The notes under the pieces are model-generated. The model was not told the DNA's origin. It saw only the letters and a list, made by a program, of their open reading frames with translations, and ran no database searches. The position numbers and the translations under genes are program-made. 64,000 nt of DNA. It comes from Roseomonas sp. (lineage in GTDB: Bacteria; Pseudomonadota; Alphaproteobacteria; Acetobacterales; Acetobacteraceae). The DNA lies in assembly GCA_020249265.1 (NCBI GenBank), contig JADCGA010000019.1, positions 1 through 64,000 of the forward strand, written 5' to 3'. Shown here one piece after another: positions 52,148-61,494 of this stretch (within the stretch, counting starts at the first letter, position 1; each line of letters starts with the position of its first letter).

Positions 52148-53200
52148 ATGGCGGGCATTTTACCGCCCGGTCCAGCACAGACCAAGCCACTGCCCTGCCT
52201 GCATGAAACCAACCACCATTTGCCCCCGCACCAGCAATTCGACGCCTGGCGGGATGCCAATGCGAGCTTTCTGGAGCATCACTGCCCGCCATCGCGCCCG
52301 GACAGCTACGAAGCCGAGGCCACCACCTGGAGTTTCGGCAGGCTGGCCTTGACCAAGGCCGAGACGCCAGGTGGCGCCTATAGCCGCACCGCTGAGTGCC
52401 TGCGACGGGATGGCTTGGACCATTGGTGCTTTTCCATGGCCCTGCAAGGCAGCCGGGTGCATCGGACACGCGATCAGATCAGCATGATGCAGCCAGGGCA
52501 GATCATGCTGGATTCGCTGGCGCAGCCCTTTGAAGTGGCGCGCACCCGTTCATCCTGGGTGTTTCTTTACATGCCAAGGGATCTGCTGCCCGAAGCAAGC
52601 CGGCTTGGGCATGGATCCCGCATGCTGAACACGCCGGAAGGCCGGCTATTGGCAGAGCATTTGCGGCTGCTGGCCACCGAATTGCCCCGTATGACGGCCA
52701 CCGAGGCGGAGCGGATGGCGGAAGCGACCCAGGCGCTGATCGCCCTTGCCATAGCGCCGGGTTCGCGCGCTGAGCAAGCCATATCGGGACCGGTGGCAAC
52801 CGCGCAGATCATGCGGCTGCGCGCGCTTATCCGCGCCAATCTGGGTTCGGCCACCTTTGGCCCGGCGCGGCTGTGCCGGCTGGCCGGGATTTCGCGGTCT
52901 CAGCTTTATCGGTTGTTTGAGGTGCATGGCGGGGTTGCGCAATGCATCCAGCGTGAAAGGCTGGCCGCGGCGCATCGCGCCTTGTCCAACGCGGCTGATC
53001 TGCGGAGCATTTCGGAAATCGCCGATTCCGTCGGGCTGTTTGACCCTTCCAGCTTCAGCCGGATGTTCCGCCGCAGCTACGGGATTTCACCCCGCGAATT
53101 GCGCCTGGCGACCAGTGCGGGGACGCATGCGACAGGGAGCCATATGCCGGCGGCGGCTTGGCAGGCGGGGAACTTCCCGGCGCTGCTCCGCATGCTATAG
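52148..53200 (+). CDS. AraC-family transcriptional regulator (second)
   Basis: 350 residues, starting MAGILPPGP behind GGAAGG. An ATG at 52103 in frame would add 15 residues. The N-terminal ligand-binding part includes DHWCFSMALQGSRV and DSLAQPFEVARTRSSWVFLYM. The HTH pair is GISRSQLYRLFEVHGGVAQCIQ and SEIADSVGLFDPSSFSRMFRRSYGISPREL. It is strongly similar in motif and plan to the regulator at 43059-44084, indicating a duplicated pair. It is divergent from the patatin gene. Confidence 0.85.
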   Translation: MAGILPPGPAQTKPLPCLHETNHHLPPHQQFDAWRDANASFLEHHCPPSRPDSYEAEATTWSFGRLALTKAETPGGAYSRTAECLRRDGLDHWCFSMALQGSRVHRTRDQISMMQPGQIMLDSLAQPFEVARTRSSWVFLYMPRDLLPEASRLGHGSRMLNTPEGRLLAEHLRLLATELPRMTATEAERMAEATQALIALAIAPGSRAEQAISGPVATAQIMRLRALIRANLGSATFGPARLCRLAGISRSQLYRLFEVHGGVAQCIQRERLAAAHRALSNAADLRSISEIADSVGLFDPSSFSRMFRRSYGISPRELRLATSAGTHATGSHMPAAAWQAGNFPALLRML

Positions 53201-53239
53201 GGGCGGGTCGCGCCTTGGTTCAACGCGGGGGAGAGGGCG

Positions 53240-54175
53240 TTACGACCGGCCCAGCATCTCCATCATTTCACGCCATTCGCGCTTGGAAAGTCCGCTGGTT
53301 TCTTGCGTCACGGCTTCACCGGCCAGCATCCGGCGCAGGATCGCCATCATTTGCGCGGAAAGCGTCACAGCGCTCATGCGATAATCGCGGAAGGCTTCAA
53401 AGGCCATGGGCACCCAAGCCTCAACGGTTTTCAACATGGCATCGGCATAGACACGAATTTCATATTGCGCATGGGCGTCAGCGCGGAGCGACAGGAAATG
53501 CAGCAGATTGTGCAAATCCGTCTTCCAATACCATTGCGTATAGGCGTTCAGCGTCAGGTTCATGCGCGCCAATTCGCGCGCCAAGCCCTGGCGGCCTTCA
53601 TCGCGCGCAGCGCCTTCATCATCCTCATTCAACATTTCAAGGTAATGATCATAATTGCGCGTGGCGTCTTCGCGCAGCAGATCAAGCACGCGCGCGGCTT
53701 CAGCGCCTTCAAGCACATCGCCGCGCCCCTGGCGGTTCATGGAAGATTGCGCGGCCAGGTTCTCCGGCGCGGGGATGTAGAATTCGCGGTCCAGGATCGA
53801 ATAGCGCGCGGAATATTCATTCACATTGGCGGTGCGGTGCCGGATCCATTGCCGCGCGATAAAGATTGGCAGCTTCACATGGTATTTGATTTCGCACATC
53901 TCAAAGGGTGTGCTGTGGCGATGGCGCATGAGGTAACGGATCAGGCCACGATCCTCATTCGCTGCGCGGGTGCCGCGGCCATAGGAAACGCGCGCCGCCT
54001 GCACAATGGCGGCGTCATCGCCCATATAGTCAATCACCCGGACAAAGCCGTGATCCAGCACGGGCAGCGCCTCGAACAGCATGGCTTCCAACGCCGGCAC
54101 GCTCGGGCGGCGCGTGGGCGCTTCGCTCGCGCGCGCGGCTGCGATTTCCTGCTGCTGAGCATCGGTAAGCGCCAT
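53240..54175 (-). CDS. thyX: Flavin-dependent thymidylate synthase (ThyX)
   Basis: 311 residues. Makes dTMP from dUMP using FAD, NADPH and methylene-THF. The ThyX motif RHR-x2-S-x-NE-x-S-x-RY is present at 112-125 as [35 protein letters not shown] at about 80-100 and [19 protein letters not shown] carry nucleotide- and FAD-contacting residues. It replaces ThyA here and is divergent to an M20D amidohydrolase. In the divergent gap, TTGACCCG (54193-54200) and CGGGTCAA (54226-54233) form an inverted repeat. Confidence 0.95.
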   Translation of the reverse strand: MALTDAQQQEIAAARASEAPTRRPSVPALEAMLFEALPVLDHGFVRVIDYMGDDAAIVQAARVSYGRGTRAANEDRGLIRYLMRHRHSTPFEMCEIKYHVKLPIFIARQWIRHRTANVNEYSARYSILDREFYIPAPENLAAQSSMNRQGRGDVLEGAEAARVLDLLREDATRNYDHYLEMLNEDDEGAARDEGRQGLARELARMNLTLNAYTQWYWKTDLHNLLHFLSLRADAHAQYEIRVYADAMLKTVEAWVPMAFEAFRDYRMSAVTLSAQMMAILRRMLAGEAVTQETSGLSKREWREMMEMLGRS

Positions 54176-54299
54176 GGTGAGACTCGCCTGTTTTGACCCG
54201 ATTGGCGGTAGCGGTGGGGGGCGGGCGGGTCAAGCGCGGGTGCTTCCGCCCCGCCCCGCTTCCGGGCAGGATGGGCGGGAAACCAGCCCCGGAGCCACC

Positions 54300-55460
54300 A
54301 TGTCCCCAATTGAAGCCATCCGCCGCCATCACGCTGAATTGACCGCCTTTCGGCGCGATCTGCATGCCCATCCAGAACTCGGCATGGCGGAATTCCGCAC
54401 GGCGGAGAAAGTGGCCACCGCCCTGGAAGCGCTGGGGATAGAAGTCCATCGCGGCGTCGGCGGCACGGGCGTGGTTGGCGTGCTCCGCAATGGCTCCGGC
54501 AATCGCGCCATTGGGCTGCGCGCCGATATGGATGCGCTGCCGATGGATGAACTGACAGACCTGCCCTTTCGCAGCACGGTGAAAGGGGCGATGCATGCCT
54601 GCGGGCATGATGGGCATACCACCATGCTACTCGGCGCCGCCAAATACCTGGCGGAGACCCGCAATTTCGATGGCATTTTCCATTTCATCTTCCAGCCCGG
54701 CGAAGAAGGCTGCGGCGGCGCGCTTGCCATGTTGGAAGATGGGCTGTTTGAGCGTTTCCCCTGCGATGCGATTTACGGCATGCATAACCGGCCGAATTTC
54801 CCGCTTGGCGAATATGCGATCAATAGCGGCCCAACCGCAGCGGGGGGCGCTTTTTTCGATATCACCATTACTGGTAAGGGTTCCCACGGCGCGCGGCCGG
54901 AGGTCTCCATTGATCCCGTATTGGCCGCCTGCCATGTCACCACCGCGCTACAATCAATTGTTTCGCGTAATCTCTCGCCGCGCGATGCGGCGGTGGTGAG
55001 TGTGACCAAGGTGGTGGGCGGTGATGCCTATAATGTCATTCCCGAAACCGCGGTGATTTCCGGCACGGCGCGGTTCTTTGCGCGGGAGGTCGGCGCCCAA
55101 ATCGAAGAAGGGCTGAAGCGCGTGGCGGAAGGGGTCGCGGCTGGCTTTGGTGCCTCAGCCAGCTTGGATTACCGGTTGATCTTTGCACCCACGATCAATG
55201 ATGCGGAGCAGACCGAAGCCTATGCCGCGGCGGCGGCTGAATTGGTGGGCGATGCCAAAGTGGCGCGTGACAAGCCACCGGGCATGGGCTCCGAGGATTT
55301 TTCCTTCATGATGGAACGTGTGCCCGGTGCCTATATTTACCTTGGCAATGGCGATGGCGCCATGCCGCATAACCCACGCTATCAATTCAATGATGAGGCC
55401 ATTCCCTATGGCGCGGCGCTTTATGCGCGCGTCGTGGAAAAGGGGTTGCCGGGCGCGTAG
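54300..55460 (+). CDS. M20D-family amidohydrolase (hippurate hydrolase-like)
   Basis: 386 residues. M20D enzymes hydrolyse N-acyl amino acids or similar amides. Metal site: LRADMDALPMDEL, HACGHDGHTTMLLG (two His), FQPGEEGCGGA (Glu), GMHNRP (His), MGSEDFSFM (Asp). The dimerisation insert includes ITGKGSHGARPEVSIDP. The ATG at 54300 was chosen because the upstream extension overlaps the thyX promoter. It ends 8 bp before the tmRNA promoter. Confidence 0.9.
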   Translation: MSPIEAIRRHHAELTAFRRDLHAHPELGMAEFRTAEKVATALEALGIEVHRGVGGTGVVGVLRNGSGNRAIGLRADMDALPMDELTDLPFRSTVKGAMHACGHDGHTTMLLGAAKYLAETRNFDGIFHFIFQPGEEGCGGALAMLEDGLFERFPCDAIYGMHNRPNFPLGEYAINSGPTAAGGAFFDITITGKGSHGARPEVSIDPVLAACHVTTALQSIVSRNLSPRDAAVVSVTKVVGGDAYNVIPETAVISGTARFFAREVGAQIEEGLKRVAEGVAAGFGASASLDYRLIFAPTINDAEQTEAYAAAAAELVGDAKVARDKPPGMGSEDFSFMMERVPGAYIYLGNGDGAMPHNPRYQFNDEAIPYGAALYARVVEKGLPGA

Positions 55461-55467
55461 ATCCCCC

Positions 55468-55496
55468 TCGAAATCCCGCGCCACAACGCCTATATC
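55468..55496 (+). promoter_or_regulatory. Promoter of the tmRNA gene
   Basis: A -35 TCGAAA (55468-55473) and -10 TATATC (55491-55496) with a 17-bp spacer. The transcription start would fall near 55503, at the hairpin GTCAC-TTCG-GTGAC. Confidence 0.7.
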
Positions 55497-55502
55497 TGCC
55501 TC

Positions 55503-55785
55503 GTCACTTCGGTGACTATGGCGATAAACACGGCTCGGAATAAGCGTTGCGGACCCGGGGGCGGTACCCGGCGCCTCCACCAATCACCCGCCTTATCAGC
55601 GGCAGATGGGGGCGAAACAGGCTCGACGCGCGTGGTAAAGGGGACGCTTTTGCTCGGCATTGTACCGCCGTTATCGGGCTAAACCTTAAGTGCGAACGAT
55701 AACAGCCGTGAGGCTGCCGCACTCGCTGCCTAACAGGTAAGCGCGGCTCGGGGGGCGCCGGGCAACAGAAGCCCCCCACTCTTTC
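55503..55785 (+). ncRNA. ssrA: tmRNA, circularly permuted two-piece (SsrA)
   Basis: Rescues stalled ribosomes and adds a degradation tag. The 3' (acceptor) piece is encoded first: it ends CGCCTCCACCA at 55582, and its T-arm is around 55555-55570. A 25-bp spacer separates it from GGGGGCG (55608-55614), which pairs with CGCCTCC to close the acceptor stem. The tag frame is 55692-55733, ANDNSREAAALAA then TAA. Typical of alphaproteobacteria, where the transcript is cut into two RNAs held by base pairing. It lies just before sspB. Ends are approximate. Confidence 0.9.
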
Positions 55786-55788
55786 CTT
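55750..55788 (+). terminator. Hairpin and T-rich tail at the end of ssrA
   Basis: GGGGGGC (55750-55756) pairs with GCCCCCC (55771-55777) around a 14-nt loop, followed by ACTCTTTCCTTTG. It may be the tmRNA terminator or the last helix of the coding RNA. Confidence 0.55.
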
Positions 55789-55819
55789 TGTGCGCCAAGG
55801 GATATAGAGACACCCCGCG

Positions 55820-56332
55820 ATGAGCGAGAAATCCCCCCCGCCCGATAGCCTGCTTCCTTATGAAGCCTGGTCAGAAGATGCGATGCGCGAAGTGGCGCTG
55901 CGCGCCTTGGAACATGCCGCCAAACACGGCATGCCGGGGGAGCATCATTTCTATTTGAGTTACCGGACAGATCATCCGGGGGTCGCCATCCCTGGGCATC
56001 TGAAAGCGAAATACCCGCAGGAAATCACCATTGTCCTGCAACACCAATTCGAAGGGCTGTTTGTGGACCGCGTGGCGGAGCGCTTTGGCGTGACGCTGCA
56101 TTTCGGCGGCGCGCCGGCGAAGCTGGTGATCCCCTTCGGCGCGCTGACCATGTTCCATGACCCGCATGTGCGCTTTGGCCTGCGCTTCACGCCAAGCGGC
56201 ATGGAGGAAGAAAAGGCCGGCCTGCCGCCCGCGCCGGAAGCGCCCGCAGCGCCGCCCCCCGCCCCCGCGCCGCAGGGCGAGGTTGTCAGCCTGGATGCCT
56301 TTCGCCGCCGCCCGAACAAGGATGGCGGTTAA
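55820..56332 (+). CDS. sspB: ClpXP adaptor SspB (alpha type)
   Basis: 170 residues. Delivers ssrA-tagged proteins to ClpXP. The substrate-binding domain (about 15-130) has HAAKHGMPGEHHFYLSYRTDHPGV and a beta region TIVLQHQFEGLFVDRVAERFGVTLHFGG. A Pro-rich linker follows, then the ClpX-binding C-terminal motif VVSLDAFRRRP. The weak ribosome-binding site is 12-15 nt before the ATG. It lies directly after its functional partner ssrA. The stop TAA overlaps the stop of the convergent macroglobulin gene. Confidence 0.93.
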   Translation: MSEKSPPPDSLLPYEAWSEDAMREVALRALEHAAKHGMPGEHHFYLSYRTDHPGVAIPGHLKAKYPQEITIVLQHQFEGLFVDRVAERFGVTLHFGGAPAKLVIPFGALTMFHDPHVRFGLRFTPSGMEEEKAGLPPAPEAPAAPPPAPAPQGEVVSLDAFRRRPNKDGG

Positions 56333-59300
56333 GGTAGTATGGCGATTCGCGCCGTAGCCTGACGCGCGAAAATCGCCGGGCGATACATCTCCCGCACCTC
56401 GGCGCCGGGCAATTCGAAGCTGCCTGCCGTCACCGCCCGCACCCGCACCGCGATGCGCGCCACGCGGTTTTCGCCCTCCAAGGTCACCGCTGCGGCAAAG
56501 CGATCATCCAAGGCCGGCTGGCTATCAATGGCGGTAAGTGCGCCAAGCCAGGGCAGGCCAGAAACCTCCCCCGCGCCAAAGCGCCCAGTGATTTCCCAGC
56601 CCGCCGGCAGGCCCTGTTGCAGCAGTAATTGATGCCTGTCATCCGCATCCGCGCGGGCTTCCAACAGTAGAATGAAGCCATCCCCGGCGCGGAGCGTATC
56701 AAGGTTCAGCGCGCTGCCATCCAACGCATGGAAGTGCCGTGTCACGCGCAGCCCCTGCCGCGCGGCGGGCGGAGCCTCACGCGGGATGCCCTTGGTCGCC
56801 ACCATTTGCCACACCGTCGTGGCACCCAGGTTCCGTAGCCGCGCCTGAGCCGGAAGCGGGGCCACAATCACTGGCGCAGCGGGCAGCACTACGCCATCCA
56901 GGCTGGCTTCGATCGGGCGCATGCCTTGGCCCAAACGCGCTGCCGCCAGCACTGCCCAGGCCTGTTCCTGCGTGCTGGTATTCTCTGGCGTGAAATTCTG
57001 CCCCGGCAGGGCGCCCATCAGCGCCGCCAGCCGATCCGCGAGCAAGCCGCTTTCCTTGAGCAGGCTTGCCACCGCCAGCGCATCTCGCTGCGCTGTGCCG
57101 AGATCAAAGCTCCACCAGCGTCGGCTAAGGTTGGACAGCGCAGCGTTGAAAGCCTGTTCCGCCCGTGCGCGGTCCCCGCCACGCGCAAACACCGCGCCCA
57201 ATTGCGCGAGCGAAAGGGGCGTTGGCATATCGCCGGCGCTTTCCATCATCCGCCGCGCGGCACCAAGCCGCACACGCCCCGCCATGGCCAGCGCATGCAG
57301 CCGATAGGCTTGGGCCGCGCGTTCTTCCGGCGTGAATTCGCCCGTATCGCTCACCGCATCATCGAGGAAGCGCAGCGCATCATTCAGCGCGGCTTCGGGC
57401 AGCGTGGCGCCGGCGGCGCGGGCGCGGAGCAAGGCTTCCATCGCGAAGGGCGTCAGCCATAATTCCGCTTCCGCATTGGCAGACCAAAGGCCGAAGGCGC
57501 CATCAAAACGCTGCCGATCCAAAATGGCCTGCACCGCGGCTTGTAGCCGGGCCGCCTGATCGCCACCGGCTGGCGCGAATAGCCCCGCACTCAGCGCAAT
57601 GGCGCGCGCTGCGCTTTGTTCCAGGCAGGCAAGCGGGAAAGCTTCCACGGCACGCAACGCCGCCGCCGCATCATACCGCACCACGGCACCAAGGCTGAGT
57701 TCCGCGCGCGCCGAGCCAGGAATGAAACGATCAAGCGCGGGTGCCACCTCTCGCTCCGCCCCACCGGGCAATTCCGCCGATTGCACCTCGGTCAGCAAGG
57801 GCCGCGCGGGGCGAATGGTGATACGGCTTTCGCGCGTGACGCTGAAACCCTGAGGCCCGCTGAGGCGCAAGCGCAACACGCCCTCACCACCCGCAAGCGC
57901 GCGCAAGGTCGTTGCAGGTGCTGCGCGTTCGCCGGTGGCAAGCTGCGCGGCTAAGCGCGTCGGTCCTTCAATTGCAATCGCCCCCTCGGTGCTGAGTTCA
58001 GCGACAATCTCGCCCGCCGGCAATTCGATATTGTGCATCAGCACGGGCAGGCGTGCTGTATCTCCGGGGGCCAGGAAGCGCGGCAATGCGGCTTCCACCA
58101 CCGCCTGATCGCGCACTGTCATGGCGCGGGTTGCGGCGCCAATGCGTGTGCCTTCCCAGGCCACTGCCATCAGGCGCAATTCGCCCGCGAAATCCGGAAT
58201 TTCCAGCGCGATCACCGCGCTGCCATCCGCACCCACGCGCACTGGGCCTGAAAACAGCGACACCAGTTTCTGCGGCGGCTGAATACCCATCCCGGCCAGC
58301 CCACCATCACCACCTTGGCGGAGCAGCGCCAAAGCGCCTTCCGCTGGCGCCAATAACCGCCCGTAATCATCGCGAATATCTACGCCAAGCCTGCGCCGGC
58401 CCAGGAAATGCGCCACCGGATCGGGTGAGGCAAAGCCAGTCAGGCGCAAAATCCCCTCATCCACCGCAGCAAGCGTCACCATCGCCTCACCCCGCGCGCC
58501 CGCAATGCTGATCGGGATTTCTACGCGCTGGCGCGGGCGGATGCGTTCGGGCGCGGTGATTGCCACCTCCAACCGGCGCGGCGCGGGATCAAGCCCGATC
58601 CAGGCGAGGCCAAGCGCGCGGCCCGGGCGGCCTTCACGCGCCTCACCAGGGCGATAGGCGGTGATGGCGATGTAAGCGCCCGGCCCCCAGGCGGCGTCCA
58701 CCGGTACTTCGATATCCGTGCCCGCTTCGGCAAGGGTAATCTCGCGGAGCGACACCAAGCGATCTGTCAGCACCGCAACCGTGGCCGGCCCGGCAAAGGG
58801 CGGCGTGATGCGTAGCCGCGCGACTTCGCCAGGCGCGAAATTGCGGCGTTCCGCGGTGACATCAATCCGGTCCGGGATTTCCGCACTTTCAACGCCAGCC
58901 CAGCCAGCGCGGAAGCGATAGGATGCCATGCCAAGCCCATCCGCATCGGCAATTTCCAGCCGATAGCGACCAAAAGGCAGGCTGCGCGCAAAACGCGCGG
59001 GCGCGGCGGGGGTGATGGCGACCTCAGCCGCATCCACCGGTTCATCGCGCCAAACGGTTTCAAAGCGGGCGATGGAGTCGCGCATCACCAGCCGCCAATC
59101 CGGCCTTTCGCGCAGTAGGCGTAGCCTGAGTCGCGCTGGTGCTGCGCTGCCATCAGGTGCCACTGCCGCAATGTCAAAGGCCGCTTCCGCGCCGGCATCC
59201 ACCGCATCGCCCTGAAAGGCCGGGCGCAGCACCGGGAACAAGCCGGCAGCACGTACCGGCACGGCAATCTGCGCGCGGCTTTCGCGCCCGCCGGGCTCTG

Positions 59301-61437
59301 CAATCGCCAGCGTGACGTTCGCCTTGATGGACAGCGTTGTATCTGGTGCGCGCAGCAGGGAAAGCGCCACCACGCCGCGCCCTTCGCGATCAAGCGGCGC
59401 GATTTCCTGTGTGATCAAATCCGGTGCGAAGCTTTCATCCTGCAAGCCAAAGCGCCAGCCGCGCCAGGCTTCAAAAGGCTCGGGGTCTGGCAGCAGGCGA
59501 ATCTCCGCATTGCCCGTAAGCCCCGCGCCCGGCGCGCCATAAAGGAAGCGCGCGGTGACGGGCAGGTTGAGCGGCGTGGCCCCCGGCACCAAAGGCCCCG
59601 GCGATGACCCGGCGGTGACTTCCAGCCCTTCCGGCACAAAGGCATCCACGCGGAATTGCGCGCGACCAATCGGCGGCAAAGCAGGATCAACCAGCGCTTC
59701 AATGGACCATTGGCCAAAGACAGCGCCATCAGAAAGCCGGAGCGGCCAGGAAATCGCGCCACCCGCAAGGCGCGGCGGTGTAACTTCCGCCGCGATCTGC
59801 CCATTGGGCCGGCGCAGCCTGAGCCTGACCGGCATATCCTGCGGATTGCCCGCCGCATCACGCAAAAGCCCTGTCAGATTGACTGTCTCGCCAGGACGAT
59901 AAATGCCACGATCGAGCCAAAGGAAGGCATCAAGCGGGCCGGGATGCGCGCGGCCTGTCGCGCCGCGATCCGAAAGATCAAAACTCGCTGCTTCAAGATT
60001 AAGCGCGGCAAGGTCATCCGGCGCTTCGGCATGAATGGCGAAGGGCGCCAATGGCCCTTGCCCGCGCAGCAAGGCTACCGGAAAACGCGCGAGCCCCGCT
60101 TCATCCGTGCGCGCTTCCGCCAGCACATCATTATTGCGTGCCATCAACGCCACGCGCAGGCCGGATTTTACTTGGCCCGATTGAAAGCCGCGCGCCTGCA
60201 CCGCCAGCCCATCCGCGCCGCGCCAGGCGGTCAGCGCAATATCCGTCACGAAAAACGGAAAGGCGGCGGCGGTGGCTTCTCCACGGCGGGTTTCCGCCTG
60301 CCGCGCCGTGATCACATAAAGCCCCGGCCCGGCATCGCGCAGCAAATCAGCAAGCGGTATCGCATGGCGCGTGAGGCGATTGGGTGTGCCGCCCTGCAAT
60401 TCCGCGCTGCCTTCCCACAGCACGCGCCCGCTTTGTTCGCCGATATACTGCGCCATCCATTGATCCAAAGCCTCACCCGGACGCCAGCGTTCACGGAGCG
60501 ACAGCAGATTGCGCTCAGAGAGCCGCACCAGGCGAAGCTGCAATTTCTCGACATTCACGGTGGCGACGCCAAGGCGCGGAGCCTGGCCGCGCGGCAGGAT
60601 GAAGGCGCGGTTTTCAAAGACAATGCGCGCGCTGCGATCCGGCATGGCGATGGCAAGCGGCGTATCGGCGCGGAGGTTACCGCCTTCGCCAGGCAGGCCC
60701 GCGCGCAGGATCAGGCGTGTGGTCTGGCCCCAGGGCAAGCCGCCCACGCAAAGCTGATCCGCTTCGCGTTCGATGGTGAGGTTAGGTAGCGCCGGGTCAG
60801 CGCGTACCCAATCTTCCGCACGCCAATCACTGCGGCGCGCGGGTGGGATGGTGAAGGTGATGCAGGCGCGTGCCGGTTCGGCATCTGGCTCAGGCGTGAC
60901 GCGCCGCACTAACATGCCGGCAGCGCGGCGCGCGGCATCAAGCGCTGCCTTGTGGCGCGCATCATTGGGCAGGCGTTCCACCACCGCTTCCAGCGCTTCC
61001 ACCTGCTGCGCCAGACGATCCTGCCGGCGGAGTGCTTCGGCGATCAGTAGCAAAGGCGGAACTTCGGGCTCTCCGCCCGGGGCGAATTGAAAGGCGCGCC
61101 AGGCGGCTTGCAAAGCGCGGTTGTTTTCAGGCGGCGTGCGGGCAAGCTGCGCTTCAGCCAGCGCCAGCCAATGATCGGCATTGCTATTGCCAAGCCCAAT
61201 GCGTTCTTCCAGGGCAGCGGCGGCGGCGGTGAAATCACGCCGTGCGGTGGCATCCTGCGCGCGCCGTTCGGCAGCGGCGCGTTGCTGCGGTGTGCCACCG
61301 GCAGGGAAGCGCCGTTGCAGGCTTTGCTGATAGGCGCCGGATTCCTGAGACAAGCCGGGCAACTCAAAGCCCTGCGCCCAGGCAATAACCGGGGCGTAGG
61401 CCAGCATCAGGATCAGCAAAAGGCGCGGCAGCTTCAT
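56329..61437 (-). CDS. Bacterial alpha-2-macroglobulin, thioester type
   Basis: 1702 residues, a periplasmic anti-protease of the YfhM type. Signal peptide about 1-22 (ending AWAQG). TPR-like N-terminal segment (about 50-180), then many Ig-like MG domains, a bait region, and the thioester domain with CLEQ at C1271 in FPLACLEQSAARAI. It covalently traps proteases that cut the bait. The usual partner pbpC (penicillin-binding protein 1C) is not beside it here. The start at MKLPRLL was preferred to one six codons upstream. Confidence 0.92.
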   Translation of the reverse strand: MKLPRLLLILMLAYAPVIAWAQGFELPGLSQESGAYQQSLQRRFPAGGTPQQRAAAERRAQDATARRDFTAAAAALEERIGLGNSNADHWLALAEAQLARTPPENNRALQAAWRAFQFAPGGEPEVPPLLLIAEALRRQDRLAQQVEALEAVVERLPNDARHKAALDAARRAAGMLVRRVTPEPDAEPARACITFTIPPARRSDWRAEDWVRADPALPNLTIEREADQLCVGGLPWGQTTRLILRAGLPGEGGNLRADTPLAIAMPDRSARIVFENRAFILPRGQAPRLGVATVNVEKLQLRLVRLSERNLLSLRERWRPGEALDQWMAQYIGEQSGRVLWEGSAELQGGTPNRLTRHAIPLADLLRDAGPGLYVITARQAETRRGEATAAAFPFFVTDIALTAWRGADGLAVQARGFQSGQVKSGLRVALMARNNDVLAEARTDEAGLARFPVALLRGQGPLAPFAIHAEAPDDLAALNLEAASFDLSDRGATGRAHPGPLDAFLWLDRGIYRPGETVNLTGLLRDAAGNPQDMPVRLRLRRPNGQIAAEVTPPRLAGGAISWPLRLSDGAVFGQWSIEALVDPALPPIGRAQFRVDAFVPEGLEVTAGSSPGPLVPGATPLNLPVTARFLYGAPGAGLTGNAEIRLLPDPEPFEAWRGWRFGLQDESFAPDLITQEIAPLDREGRGVVALSLLRAPDTTLSIKANVTLAIAEPGGRESRAQIAVPVRAAGLFPVLRPAFQGDAVDAGAEAAFDIAAVAPDGSAAPARLRLRLLRERPDWRLVMRDSIARFETVWRDEPVDAAEVAITPAAPARFARSLPFGRYRLEIADADGLGMASYRFRAGWAGVESAEIPDRIDVTAERRNFAPGEVARLRITPPFAGPATVAVLTDRLVSLREITLAEAGTDIEVPVDAAWGPGAYIAITAYRPGEAREGRPGRALGLAWIGLDPAPRRLEVAITAPERIRPRQRVEIPISIAGARGEAMVTLAAVDEGILRLTGFASPDPVAHFLGRRRLGVDIRDDYGRLLAPAEGALALLRQGGDGGLAGMGIQPPQKLVSLFSGPVRVGADGSAVIALEIPDFAGELRLMAVAWEGTRIGAATRAMTVRDQAVVEAALPRFLAPGDTARLPVLMHNIELPAGEIVAELSTEGAIAIEGPTRLAAQLATGERAAPATTLRALAGGEGVLRLRLSGPQGFSVTRESRITIRPARPLLTEVQSAELPGGAEREVAPALDRFIPGSARAELSLGAVVRYDAAAALRAVEAFPLACLEQSAARAIALSAGLFAPAGGDQAARLQAAVQAILDRQRFDGAFGLWSANAEAELWLTPFAMEALLRARAAGATLPEAALNDALRFLDDAVSDTGEFTPEERAAQAYRLHALAMAGRVRLGAARRMMESAGDMPTPLSLAQLGAVFARGGDRARAEQAFNAALSNLSRRWWSFDLGTAQRDALAVASLLKESGLLADRLAALMGALPGQNFTPENTSTQEQAWAVLAAARLGQGMRPIEASLDGVVLPAAPVIVAPLPAQARLRNLGATTVWQMVATKGIPREAPPAARQGLRVTRHFHALDGSALNLDTLRAGDGFILLLEARADADDRHQLLLQQGLPAGWEITGRFGAGEVSGLPWLGALTAIDSQPALDDRFAAAVTLEGENRVARIAVRVRAVTAGSFELPGAEVREMYRPAIFARQATARIAILP

Positions 61438-61494
61438 CGGGGGGTTCCTCGCCAAAGGCAGGCTAGCTTATCGCATGTTACGCGGCGGGATGCA

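Noticed and set aside
55516-55779. 87-codon minus-strand frame
   Set aside because: Antisense over the tmRNA gene, whose acceptor stem and tag are clear.
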